8,839 nt of DNA from an uncultured Ilumatobacter sp. Its GTDB lineage: Bacteria; Actinomycetota; Acidimicrobiia; Acidimicrobiales; Ilumatobacteraceae. The stretch covers positions 1 through 8,839 of the forward strand of contig CALAHA010000259.1 of the NCBI GenBank assembly GCA_937891565.1. The letters run 5' to 3'. Position numbers and translations under genes: made by a program. This document shows positions 1 through 7,211 of the stretch, one piece after another (the first letter of the stretch is position 1; the number at the start of each line of letters is the position of its first letter). A model generated the notes under the pieces. It was not told the origin of the DNA. It did not search any database and worked only from the letters and a program-made list of their open reading frames with translations.

Positions 1-1222
1 AGTTAGCCACGCCAGACATGTAGCCGCCGCCGGTAGCGGTGGCAGTCACATTGTTCATCGAGAACGATTCGTCGGTGTCAAACGTGGCCACACCAGTGCT
101 GTACGACCGCGGGGTGACGCCGATAACGCCGGTGACGACGGGATTGGCTAACTCGAAGAAATCTACGAGGCCCGTGGTGTTGGCGATGGTGAGGTGACGG
201 ATCTCAGCCTGGATATTGGAGGCTGAAACTGTCGCAGCCGAACCATCCAGGCTGTTGCTGCCGCATTCGCAAGTGATGGTCGTGACTCCTTGCCCGGAGC
301 CTTCAACATCCACATAGCTTTTCAACACGACCGGACCGACTTCTTCGTAGGTGCCGGGGGCAATCTTGATCACATACGGGTTGTCCTCTGTCGCGGCAAG
401 CAACATCCCGCCGTCAATTTCGCGTCTTTCATCCTCATCATCACCGGGGATAGCGGCCAACGCTGCTGACAATGTTGTGTAGTCACCGCCCGATTCAGCG
501 ACCCACAAGACTCGGGCAGGAGCAACTCCCGCTGGGCCTTGCTCACCCGGGACACCCTGGGCGCCGTTCGAGCCGGCTGGGCCTTGCTCGCCTGTCGAGA
601 TTGACGCGGGTGCAACGCCAGAAGTTTCGAGTTGTTCGACGCGTTTGGCGAGGTCGATGAGCCCGGAGCTGGTGGTGTAGCCGACAACATCGACAATCAA
701 GTCCGTCGATGCACCAGCGGTCGGGGAGCCGTAGTAAATGTCGATTTGGCCGGCCTTGTCAACGGTGGTGGGTAGGGCAATAAGAATGCCGTTGGCCAAC
801 ACCGTGCCTTGATCGAAGTTCAATCCTCCTGTCGCAGGGACACCGGTTGCTGTGCCGGGACGGATTGCCAAAAATCCTGGTTCAGACGGCGTGACAACAG
901 TGACGTTCAAGAACACGCCGGTCGCGCCAGCGGGCACGACCTGCTTGACAACTGTTGTTGAGGTCGAATCAATGTAAGTGTCGATTGGTCCAGTGACCGT
1001 GAACTTGCGTGGCTTGTTGACAGCGATCTGGCCGGTGAGGCCAATGTCGTAGCGGGTGTCAGCAACACGGGTTGGTTCGATCGTGACGACCGTCGATTCT
1101 GAAGCACCCGGCAAAGCAAGTGTTTGTGCCGGAACAGCAACCGAGCCAACCACAACAGCAGAAGCTGCGAGACAGACCACGGCGGCCGCGCCGATAAGGC
1201 GACGGAGAGTAAACGAAAACAT
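1..1222 (-). CDS. Secreted modular surface protein with collagen-like stalk and predicted beta-helix domain (3' end beyond the window)
   Basis: The minus frame stays open from an ATG at 1222 to the left edge, giving 407 residues without a stop. Residues 1-32 form a signal peptide (two Arg, hydrophobic core, cleavage likely after VPA). Residues about 48-185 match the domain often seen in secreted actinobacterial proteins: 'PTRVADTRYDIGLTG' at the start, 'FLNVTVVTPSEPGFLAI' in the middle, 'LIVDVVGY' at the end. A short amphipathic helix (LAKRVEQLE) precedes eight Gly-X-Y triplets at residues 211-234. From about residue 236, 'WVAESGGDYTTLSAAL' followed by 'YVIKIAPGTYEE' is typical of pectate-lyase-like right-handed beta-helix proteins. 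The family has no firm biochemical role; an extracellular adhesin or surface structure is inferred. Third codon positions look less GC-rich than in the neighbours. The C-terminal anchor, if any, lies outside the window. Start choice: the signal peptide follows the ATG directly, with a G-rich stretch (GGGGG) 8 bases upstream. Confidence 0.82.
   Translation of the reverse strand, partial: MFSFTLRRLIGAAAVVCLAASAVVVGSVAVPAQTLALPGASESTVVTIEPTRVADTRYDIGLTGQIAVNKPRKFTVTGPIDTYIDSTSTTVVKQVVPAGATGVFLNVTVVTPSEPGFLAIRPGTATGVPATGGLNFDQGTVLANGILIALPTTVDKAGQIDIYYGSPTAGASTDLIVDVVGYTTSSGLIDLAKRVEQLETSGVAPASISTGEQGPAGSNGAQGVPGEQGPAGVAPARVLWVAESGGDYTTLSAALAAIPGDDEDERREIDGGMLLAATEDNPYVIKIAPGTYEEVGPVVLKSYVDVEGSGQGVTTITCECGSNSLDGSAATVSASNIQAEIRHLTIANTTGLVDFFELANPVVTGVIGVTPRSYSTGVATFDTDESFSMNNVTATATGGGYMSGVAN
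531..589 (-). repeat. Direct repeat within the collagen-like coding segment
   Basis: A 14-base sequence, GCTGGGCCTTGCTC on the plus strand, occurs at 531-544 and again at 576-589. The 45-base offset (15 codons) keeps it in frame in the minus-strand surface gene, where both copies encode part of GEQGPA. Such in-frame repeats allow Gly-X-Y tracts to lengthen or shorten by slippage or recombination. Confidence 0.75.
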
Positions 1223-1270
1223 GATGAGACCCCCAGGGAGATTGTGCGGCACGATCGCCAACACATTTCG

Positions 1271-1301
1271 ACCGTAACATATAGAGACATTTGACTGTCA
1301 A
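1271..1301 (-). promoter_or_regulatory. Candidate promoter of the surface-protein gene
   Basis: Read on the minus strand, a perfect TTGACA (plus positions 1296-1301) lies 19 bases before TACGGT (1271-1276), with an AT-rich TATATGTT stretch between them. This would start a transcript around 1262-1265 with a leader of about 40 bases. The 19-base spacer is longer than the usual 17, so the -10 assignment is uncertain; the TTGACA itself is striking in such GC-rich DNA. Confidence 0.42.
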
Positions 1302-1302
1302 A
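1290..1302. promoter_or_regulatory. Perfect palindrome TTTGAC-T-GTCAAA, possible operator
   Basis: A perfect 6-bp inverted repeat around one central base sits in the divergent intergenic region between the surface-protein gene and hemY. Its right arm overlaps the TTGACA taken as the -35 box of the surface gene. A repressor bound here would block that promoter. It could also be only two opposed -35-like boxes; no regulator is encoded nearby. Confidence 0.35.
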
Positions 1303-1434
1303 ATATCCTGGGATGTCGCTACCCCAGCCCCATCGGGATGCTCACCGCAAGCCACGCCAGACCATCACGGGCACAACAACGGTGTCCGCAAAAACCAGGA
1401 CGCGTCGACAGCGCCTTCCAGACAGCTTCAGCAA

Positions 1435-1447
1435 TACGCTGGCCAGC
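1435..1447 (+). promoter_or_regulatory. Candidate leaderless -10 box of hemY
   Basis: TACGCT at 1435-1440 fits the actinobacterial -10 pattern TAnnnT and ends exactly 7 bases before the ATG at 1448, so transcription would begin at or next to the start codon. There is no good Shine-Dalgarno sequence in this stretch, which fits leaderless translation. No convincing -35 box is present at 16-18 bases. Confidence 0.4.
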
Positions 1448-2827
1448 ATGAGCTCGCGATCGGTCGCAATCGTCGGTGCCGGCATTGCCGGGCTCGCCGC
1501 CGCCGAACAATTGACTCGCGACGGCGACATCGCGGTCACACTCTTCGAGCGCTCCGACCGTGTCGGCGGCAAGCTCGTCGCGTCCCCGTTTGCCGGTCTG
1601 GCACATGTCGATGAGAGCGCCGACGCATTCTTGGCCCGCGTTCCCGACGCAACAAATCTCGCAGCGACTGTCGGCCTCAGCGAATCACTCGTCCACCCCG
1701 AAGCCGTGGGCGCTGCAGTCTGGCACAACCAGCTGCATCCCATCCCCGACGGGCTTCTCCTCGGCGTGCCCGGAAAGCTGGGCCCGCTCGCGCGGACCGG
1801 GCTGATCAGCTGGAAAGGCAAACTTCGCGCCGCCCTCGAGCCAATACTGCCGCGACAATCACTCGCCCATGACTCCGTTGGGCAATACGTTCGCGGGCGG
1901 TTCGGGACAGAGGTGCACGAGCGTCTCGTCGACGCTCTCGTCGGCAGCATCTACGCCACCGACACCGACCAGTTCAGCCTCGCCGAAGTACCGCAACTCC
2001 ATGCCATCGCCTCCGACCATCGGTCGGCCTTGCTCGCAGCACGTCGCACACGCTCAGCTGGAACCGCCTCCGCTTCGGCCAGCCCAATCTTTGCGAGCCC
2101 GACATCCGGGGTCGGCGCCCTAGCAACAGCAACAGCCGACCACGCCGTTACCGCTGGGCTCGAACTCCGCCTCGGCAGCCCGGTCGGCACGATCAGCGAG
2201 GCAGGCTCCGGCAACGGCTGGGAGCTCGACGGGCAACGATTCGACGCGGTCATCGTGGCAACCCCTGCTGGCGCAGCAGCATCGACACTCAGCGCCGCCG
2301 CCCCGGCAGCGGCGCAAGGCCTGGCCGGCGCCGAGACCGCCGATGTTGTCCTTGTCACACTCCACATCGCCGCCGATGAATGGCCCGACCGGCTCGCCGG
2401 GCGGAGCGGCTACTTGATCCCAAAGCCGGTGCAACGCTCGATCACGGCCGTCTCGTTCGGTACCCAAAAATGGGCACACTGGGCCCCACCCGGTGGTGGC
2501 CAGATCCTTCGAGTGTCGCTCGGCCGCGACGGCAAGCCGGTGCTGCATTTGAGCGACGAAGACATCATCGCCCGAGTCCTCGACGACCTCCATTTGCATC
2601 TCGGCGTGCGGTTCACCCCACGCGAAGTCAGGGTTTCACGCTGGCCCGGCGCCTTTGCTCAGTACCGGCCCCACCACCGACGTTGGGTCGACGACATCGA
2701 AGCCACACTTCCTGCAGGGATCTTCCTCGCCGGCGCCAGCTACCGAGGCATCGGTGTTCCGGCCTGTATTCGGGATGGGCAAACAATTGCGAAGGCGAGT
2801 GCAGAATTCGTTCGTTCTCTGACATGA
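1448..2827 (+). CDS. hemY: FAD-dependent coproporphyrinogen III / protoporphyrinogen oxidase
   Basis: Predicted to oxidise a porphyrinogen to the porphyrin by removing six electrons with FAD and oxygen, late in heme synthesis. In Gram-positive actinobacteria this family usually acts on coproporphyrinogen III (also called CgoX); the sequence alone does not decide the substrate. The 459-residue length fits the family. The N-terminal Rossmann fold shows GAGIAG at residues 10-15 and the ribose-binding Glu at 34 in 'FERSDRVGGK'. The C-terminal FAD signature 'LAGASYRGIGVPACIRDG' near residues 427-444 is characteristic, as is 'RWPGAFAQY' before it. The frame is open 45 codons further upstream, but the ATG at 1448 places the Rossmann strand right at the N-terminus, as is normal. 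No other heme gene is visible in the window; flanking genes are unrelated, so the gene probably has its own promoter. Confidence 0.93.
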   Translation: MSSRSVAIVGAGIAGLAAAEQLTRDGDIAVTLFERSDRVGGKLVASPFAGLAHVDESADAFLARVPDATNLAATVGLSESLVHPEAVGAAVWHNQLHPIPDGLLLGVPGKLGPLARTGLISWKGKLRAALEPILPRQSLAHDSVGQYVRGRFGTEVHERLVDALVGSIYATDTDQFSLAEVPQLHAIASDHRSALLAARRTRSAGTASASASPIFASPTSGVGALATATADHAVTAGLELRLGSPVGTISEAGSGNGWELDGQRFDAVIVATPAGAAASTLSAAAPAAAQGLAGAETADVVLVTLHIAADEWPDRLAGRSGYLIPKPVQRSITAVSFGTQKWAHWAPPGGGQILRVSLGRDGKPVLHLSDEDIIARVLDDLHLHLGVRFTPREVRVSRWPGAFAQYRPHHRRWVDDIEATLPAGIFLAGASYRGIGVPACIRDGQTIAKASAEFVRSLT

Positions 2828-3088
2828 TTTATCGAGATGTCAGCCCCTGAGCCGCAGTTCGACGCCGCGGTAGCGCCGCGTGTCGAGCCAGCCATGGCGC
2901 ACCATTTCTGAAGCGCATTCGCCTCAACACGCTCCACAATTGGCCCGGGCGCTGGCCCGGAACGGCAATGCCAGGCCGAAACGGCATCGTCGTCGTCACT
3001 GGACATCGAACGAGTCACGGCGCTGTATTCCAGACTGACGACACCGAGCGATTTGTTTCTTGCGTCCCCACGGTGTTGAGTTGTCGCC
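2828..3088. other. Intergenic region between hemY and lnt
   Basis: These 261 bp contain no supported intact gene. They hold a GC-rich hairpin (2945-2960) and, on the minus strand at 2840-2905, a short frame with coding-like third positions that may be the end of a decayed gene. The lnt promoter must lie here, but I see no clear -35/-10 pair. Confidence 0.55.
2945..2960. terminator. GC-rich hairpin, possible terminator downstream of hemY
   Basis: CCGGGC-GCTG-GCCCGG forms a perfect 6-bp stem with a 4-base loop about 120 bp after the hemY stop. No T-run follows, as is common for hairpin terminators in high-GC actinobacteria. The distance from hemY and the short stem make this a weak call. Confidence 0.28.
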
Positions 3089-4726
3089 GTGTCGAGCCCT
3101 GATGTTTCTGGTGTTGCCCAGTCGGACGACAGCGCGCCGCGCAACCGCCACCGCAACCGTCACGTTCGGCTCGCCCGACCGGCGCTGGCGCTCGGCGCCG
3201 GAGCACTCACCGCGTTTTCGCTTCCACCCTGGGGTTTCTGGCCGCTGGCGATCGTCGGGGTCATGCTCTTCGATGTCAGCCTCGGAGCAACGCCGACTCG
3301 GCGCGAACGACTCCGGCTCGGCGCGCTTTTTGGCGCCGGCTGGATGTACCTCGGCATGGGGTGGATGGTCCAGCTCACGCTCCCCGGCTATATCGCAGCC
3401 TGCCTGATCTTCGCCTCGCTGCACGGCGTCGCAGCGATGGCCGCACCCACGGGCCCGTGGCGGGTCATTGCGCGACCGGCCGCACACACCCTGGTCGAGG
3501 CACTGCGTTTCTCATTTCCGTTCGGCGGCGTTCCATTGGCAACGCTCGGTATCTCCCAGGTCGCCGGACCGCTCTCTGGCATTGCACGTGTCGGAGGAGT
3601 CATCGTCATCACCTGGGTCGTGTTCCAGATCGGTTTCGCCCTTGCCGACCGGCGGACGGCACTTTGGAACCTGCCCGCCGCCCTTGCCAAACGAGACTGG
3701 TCCGTGCTGCCAAACGCGCTCGGCCGTGCCGGTGTGGTGTTGGTGATCGTGCTGTCGCTGGTTGCACCATCAGGCCGCTCAACAGGGGACACACTCGATG
3801 TGGCCGCGGTACAGGGCGGCGGCGAGCAGGGAACATCAGCGCTTGAAGTCCCGTCGTCACTGGTCACCCAGCGACACCTCGACGCGACCGCCACGATCCC
3901 CACCGGTACCGACCTCGACCTCGTCCTCTGGCCGGAGAACACCATCGACATCAACGATCAGCGGGCAACCGAGATCTTCGAAGACTTCTCAAATTCAGAC
4001 ATCCGTGGCCAGATCGCCGCTGAAGCCTCCCGGCTTGGCTCCCCAATCGCTGTCGGCATCACCGAAGATGCCCCCGCCGCGAACGGTCAACGCCGCTACA
4101 CAAATGCACACATCATGGTCTTGGCTGACGGCGCGCTCGGCACCCGCTACGACAAGGTTCGGCGCGTACCGTTCGGCGAATATGTTCCGCTGCGCGGCGC
4201 GCTCGAAAAGGTCACGAGTGCGGTCGATGTCGTCGGCGAAGCCGTCACCGGAACCGAACGCGCCTACCTTGACCTGCCCGCCACGGCCGAACATGGCAGC
4301 GTGCGAATGGCCACCGTCATTTCGTGGGAGGTGTTCTTCGGCGGGCGGGCACGCGAAGGGGTGACCGACGGGGCCACCGTCATCCTCAACCCGACCAACG
4401 GCGCGAGTTACACCGGCACCATCGTGCAGACTCAGCAGGTCGCCTCCAGCCGCCTCCGCGCGATCGAAACCGGTCGCTGGGTCGTCCAGGCCGCACCAAC
4501 TGGTTTCACCGCAATCATCAACGCCAACGGCGATGTACTGCAGCGCACATCGGTCAGCGAGCAGCGCGTCATCTACGCCACCGTCGATCTCCGCACCGGC
4601 AACACCTGGTACGTCAGCGTCGGCGACGGCCCGTTCATCTGGCTGCTCGGGCTCGTCTTCGCCGCATCGGTGCTCTTGAGCCGCGAATCGCTGCGATCCG
4701 CTGCCGGTCGGCCAGGTTCTCCATGA
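3089..4726 (+). CDS. lnt: Apolipoprotein N-acyltransferase homologue with Cys-to-Ser change at the catalytic position
   Basis: Lnt is a membrane enzyme that transfers an acyl chain from phospholipid to the amino-terminal cysteine of lipoproteins. This 545-residue protein has the family layout: a short basic N-terminus, hydrophobic segments through about residue 230 (the first in 'LALGAGALTAFSLPPWGFW'), a nitrilase-like domain at about 240-515, and a final membrane segment ('FIWLLGLVFAASVLL'). Active-site residues are recognisable: Glu283 in 'LWPEN', Lys356 in 'YDKVRRVPFGEYVP' and the supporting Glu364. The nucleophile position, normally Cys in 'ICYEI', is Ser412 (TCG) in 'ISWEVFF'. The only cysteine in the whole protein is Cys105, inside a membrane segment. 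The protein is therefore either a serine-using variant, an enzyme with altered activity, or inactive. The start is GTG; no better start precedes the first hydrophobic segment. The CMD-family gene follows after 7 bp, suggesting an operon. Confidence 0.88.
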   Translation: MSSPDVSGVAQSDDSAPRNRHRNRHVRLARPALALGAGALTAFSLPPWGFWPLAIVGVMLFDVSLGATPTRRERLRLGALFGAGWMYLGMGWMVQLTLPGYIAACLIFASLHGVAAMAAPTGPWRVIARPAAHTLVEALRFSFPFGGVPLATLGISQVAGPLSGIARVGGVIVITWVVFQIGFALADRRTALWNLPAALAKRDWSVLPNALGRAGVVLVIVLSLVAPSGRSTGDTLDVAAVQGGGEQGTSALEVPSSLVTQRHLDATATIPTGTDLDLVLWPENTIDINDQRATEIFEDFSNSDIRGQIAAEASRLGSPIAVGITEDAPAANGQRRYTNAHIMVLADGALGTRYDKVRRVPFGEYVPLRGALEKVTSAVDVVGEAVTGTERAYLDLPATAEHGSVRMATVISWEVFFGGRAREGVTDGATVILNPTNGASYTGTIVQTQQVASSRLRAIETGRWVVQAAPTGFTAIINANGDVLQRTSVSEQRVIYATVDLRTGNTWYVSVGDGPFIWLLGLVFAASVLLSRESLRSAAGRPGSP

Positions 4727-4733
4727 TGGAGAG

Positions 4734-5303
4734 ATGATCGATCGCCCAGCCACGCCACGTATCACCCCCGTCGACCTCAGCGCACCAGACGTCGACCCCG
4801 AGCTCACCGCCATCCTCGAAGGCGCGCTGACCCACGACGGCAGCCCGCTGAACATCTTCGGCGCTCTTGGCCGACACCCGAAACTGCTGAAGCGGTTCAA
4901 CCTCCTCGGTGGGTTCTTGCTGAATAAGGGCCTACTGCCACCCCGGGAACGCGAGATCGTCATCTTGCGGATTGGCTGGAAGGCCCAGGCCGTGTACGAG
5001 TTCGGTCAGCACACCGTCATTGGCAAGCAAGTCGGCCTGACCGACGCCGAGATCACCGCCATCACCCAGGACCCCGGCGAGCATGCATGGTCGAGCCACG
5101 ACCGGGCGCTGCTGACAATGGCCGACGAGTTGGCCGAGGACGACTGCGTTTCCGACGCAACATGGGAGTTGCTGTCCACCCGGTGGTCCGAGCCAGAACT
5201 CGTGGAATTACTCGTTGTCGCAGGTTTCTACCGACTCGTATCGGGTTTCTTGAACAGCGCCGGCGTGCAACTCGACGACGGTGTTCCAGGCTTCCCGAGC
5301 TGA
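4734..5303 (+). CDS. Carboxymuconolactone decarboxylase (CMD/AhpD-like) family protein
   Basis: A 189-residue cytoplasmic all-helical protein. Residues about 55-110 carry the family core: 'LPPREREIVILRIGW' followed by 'YEFGQH' and 'GLTDAEI', matching the usual 'L..r.rE...LR.....YEW..H......GL...E' pattern. Glu89 and His93 are the conserved polar pair. The two cysteines of peroxidase-type AhpD (CxxC before the His) are absent: their places are Ala86 and Glu89, so thiol peroxidase activity is unlikely. Members of this group are often annotated as lactone decarboxylases without proof, and the substrate here is unknown. A purine-rich GGAGAG precedes the ATG directly, and the gene begins 7 bp after the lnt stop, so translation is probably coupled to lnt. 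No functional link to lipoprotein acylation is evident. Confidence 0.85.
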   Translation: MIDRPATPRITPVDLSAPDVDPELTAILEGALTHDGSPLNIFGALGRHPKLLKRFNLLGGFLLNKGLLPPREREIVILRIGWKAQAVYEFGQHTVIGKQVGLTDAEITAITQDPGEHAWSSHDRALLTMADELAEDDCVSDATWELLSTRWSEPELVELLVVAGFYRLVSGFLNSAGVQLDDGVPGFPS

Positions 5304-5335
5304 CTTCGACCAACACGGCCGCTTGGCGTGCGGTG

Positions 5336-5371
5336 TTGTGACCAGCACGGCGTCCTGATCGAATAGAAGAT
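5336..5371 (+). promoter_or_regulatory. Candidate promoter of the acyl-CoA dehydrogenase gene
   Basis: TTGTGA (5336-5341) and TCGAAT (5359-5364) are separated by 17 bases. Each matches its sigma-70-type consensus at 4 of 6 positions. The -10 box ends 7 bases before the ATG at 5372, so the mRNA may be leaderless or nearly so. The AGAAGA just before the ATG could instead act as a weak ribosome binding site of a transcript reading through from the CMD gene. Confidence 0.42.
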
Positions 5372-7198
5372 ATGACGGAATATGCCCCGCCTCTGACCGA
5401 CATTCGCTTCGTGCTCGAAGACGTCTGCGACCTACCCGGGTTGCTGCAACAAGACGACTTCAACCACGTCGAAGTCGACATGGTTTTCGCCGTGCTCGAC
5501 GAGGTCGGTCGCTTCGCCGCTGATGTCATTGCACCAACCAACGTCGACGGCGACCAGATCGGCGCGCAGTGGCACGCTGGCAGCGACGAGTCCGACGGCT
5601 GGGCGCATGTGACCACGCCAGACTCCTTCCGAAGCGCCTACTCGAAGCTCGTCGACTCCGGCTTCAACGCCATCCCGTTCGAGCCCGACTACGGCGGCGG
5701 CGGCTTCCCCTGGCTCGTTGCACTCGCAGTGCAAGAGATGTTCACTTCGGGCAACATGGCCTTTGCGCTCTGCAACCTGCTGACACAGGGTTCAATCGAC
5801 GCACTCCAACATCACGGATCGTCTGAGCTGAAGTCGACCTATCTGCCCAAGATGCTGACTGGCGAATGGTCAGGCACGATGAACCTGTCGGAGCCGCAGG
5901 CGGGATCAGACGTCGGTGCCGTTGCGACCAAGGCCGTGCCGACCAATCGCGGTGACGGTTCGTATGCGATCACCGGGACTAAAATCTGGATCACGCACGG
6001 CGAGCAAGATCTCACCAACAACATCATCCACCTCGTGCTCGCACGTACCCCCGATGCCAAGCCAGGCACCAGGGGCATCTCGATGTTCCTCGTGCCCAAG
6101 TACCTACCCAACGACGATGGCTCCCTCGGCGAACGCAACGACGTCGAAGTGGTGTCGATTGAGCACAAGCTCGGTATCCACGGCTCGCCCACCTGCGTGC
6201 TGAGCTTCGGCGAGAAGCACAACGTCGACAACAACGGCGCCATCGGCTGGCTCGTCGGCGATGAGTTCACCGGCATGGCCAACATGTTCACGATGATGAA
6301 CAACGCCCGCCTGTCGGTCGGACTCCAGGGCCTGTCAATGGCCGAGATGGCATACCAGCACAGCCTCGCCTACGCCCACCAACGCCTGCAAGGCACCGCT
6401 CCCGGCGCCGAGCGTGGCGTGCAAAGCGCGATCGTCGAGCATCCCGATGTCCGTCGCATGTTGATGACCCAGCGCTCTTGGATCGATGCGATGCGATACC
6501 TGATGTACTTCAACGGCGCCATGCTCGATCGCTCGCGGTCTTCCGACGCTGAGGTCGCCGAATGGTCGACTCGCCTCGCTGCGCTGCTGATTCCCATGTC
6601 AAAGTCGATCGGTGCCGACGTCGGCAACGAGCTGACGTCGATGGCCCTGCAGATCTTCGGCGGCATGGGCTACGTCGAAGAGACCGGGGCGTCGCAGTAC
6701 ATGCGTGACATCCGCATTGCCGCGATCTATGAGGGCACTAACGGCATTCAGGGGCAAGACCTCGTGATGCGCAAGCTCGGCGGCGACGCCGGTTCGACCG
6801 TCAACACATTCCTCGACGGCTTCGATGACACGATTGCGCGCCTTGCCGCTGACTCATCAACTGCCACGTTTGCCGCACAACTCACGTCCAGCTTCGGTGA
6901 CGCCCGCCGTGCCAGCGACTGGCTGAATAACGCCGACTCGACCATCGACAAGCTCGGAGGAGCAACGCCGTACACACGCCTCCTCGGTACTGCGCTGGCC
7001 GGCGCGCTCTGCGGCAAGGCGCTGCTTGCGGCCAAGGCTCACCTTGATGCCGGCGAACTCGGCGGCGCCGACCGTGCCTTCTACGAGGGCAAGATCGTCA
7101 ACGCCCGATTCTTCGGTGAGCAGATCCTGCCGGCAACATCGGGCCTCGCCGTCACCGTGATGGCTGGCTCGGCCGACCTCTTCGCCGTCGACCTCTAG
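5372..7198 (+). CDS. Acyl-CoA dehydrogenase, large DmdC-like type
   Basis: Flavoenzyme expected to introduce a trans-2,3 double bond into an acyl-CoA, passing electrons to electron-transfer flavoprotein. At 608 residues it belongs to the large type with an extra C-terminal domain rather than the ~380-residue short-chain type. The N-terminus 'YAPPLTDIRFVLEDV' resembles 3-methylmercaptopropionyl-CoA dehydrogenase (DmdC) and its relatives. FAD- and substrate-binding motifs are present: 'SEPQAGSDVG' at residues 173-182 and 'GTKIWITHG' around Trp206. The catalytic base is Glu454 in 'IYEGTNGIQ'. The C-terminal region from about 475 is the family's additional helical domain. DmdC-like sequences are widespread and many act on ordinary acyl-CoAs; no dmdA, dmdB or dmdD lies nearby, so the substrate is left open. 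The ATG at 5372 gives the normal N-terminus. The gene follows the CMD gene by 68 bp, with a candidate promoter of its own, and is convergent with dtd. Confidence 0.92.
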   Translation: MTEYAPPLTDIRFVLEDVCDLPGLLQQDDFNHVEVDMVFAVLDEVGRFAADVIAPTNVDGDQIGAQWHAGSDESDGWAHVTTPDSFRSAYSKLVDSGFNAIPFEPDYGGGGFPWLVALAVQEMFTSGNMAFALCNLLTQGSIDALQHHGSSELKSTYLPKMLTGEWSGTMNLSEPQAGSDVGAVATKAVPTNRGDGSYAITGTKIWITHGEQDLTNNIIHLVLARTPDAKPGTRGISMFLVPKYLPNDDGSLGERNDVEVVSIEHKLGIHGSPTCVLSFGEKHNVDNNGAIGWLVGDEFTGMANMFTMMNNARLSVGLQGLSMAEMAYQHSLAYAHQRLQGTAPGAERGVQSAIVEHPDVRRMLMTQRSWIDAMRYLMYFNGAMLDRSRSSDAEVAEWSTRLAALLIPMSKSIGADVGNELTSMALQIFGGMGYVEETGASQYMRDIRIAAIYEGTNGIQGQDLVMRKLGGDAGSTVNTFLDGFDDTIARLAADSSTATFAAQLTSSFGDARRASDWLNNADSTIDKLGGATPYTRLLGTALAGALCGKALLAAKAHLDAGELGGADRAFYEGKIVNARFFGEQILPATSGLAVTVMAGSADLFAVDL

Positions 7199-7211
7199 AG
7201 CAGTAGTCCCT

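Larger units (their letters stand above)
1223..1447. other. Divergent intergenic region
   Basis: These 225 bp separate the divergent surface-protein and hemY genes. The half near the surface gene is relatively AT-rich (about 1262-1308) and holds its candidate promoter and the palindrome. The half near hemY is GC-rich. It is open in the hemY frame from 1313, but the implied residues (many Arg, Thr, Gln) do not resemble the start of a HemY protein, so I read it as non-coding. Confidence 0.6.

Noticed and set aside
1313..1447. Upstream extension of hemY by 45 codons
   Set aside because: The extra residues would precede the Rossmann strand that normally opens the protein, have unusual composition, and bypass the well-placed ATG at 1448.
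1342..1950. Minus-strand open frame (202 codons) opposite the hemY N-terminus
   Set aside because: It is a shadow of hemY; it is low in complexity, rich in Ser, Arg and Pro, and has no motifs.
2866..2883. CGCGG-TAGCG-CCGCG hairpin shortly after hemY
   Set aside because: The 5-bp stem with no T-run is what GC-rich DNA yields by chance, and it overlaps the possible gene remnant, so I did not call it a terminator.
2740..3156. Minus-strand open frame of 138 codons across the hemY-lnt gap
   Set aside because: It overlaps the ends of both genes and the product resembles no family. Only its intergenic part is kept, as a weak remnant hypothesis.
3995..4963. Long minus-strand open frame (322 codons) opposite lnt and the CMD gene
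   Set aside because: It lies antisense to two genes with clear family motifs, and its Arg/Ser/Gly-rich product has no recognisable domain; long antisense frames are common in GC-rich coding DNA.
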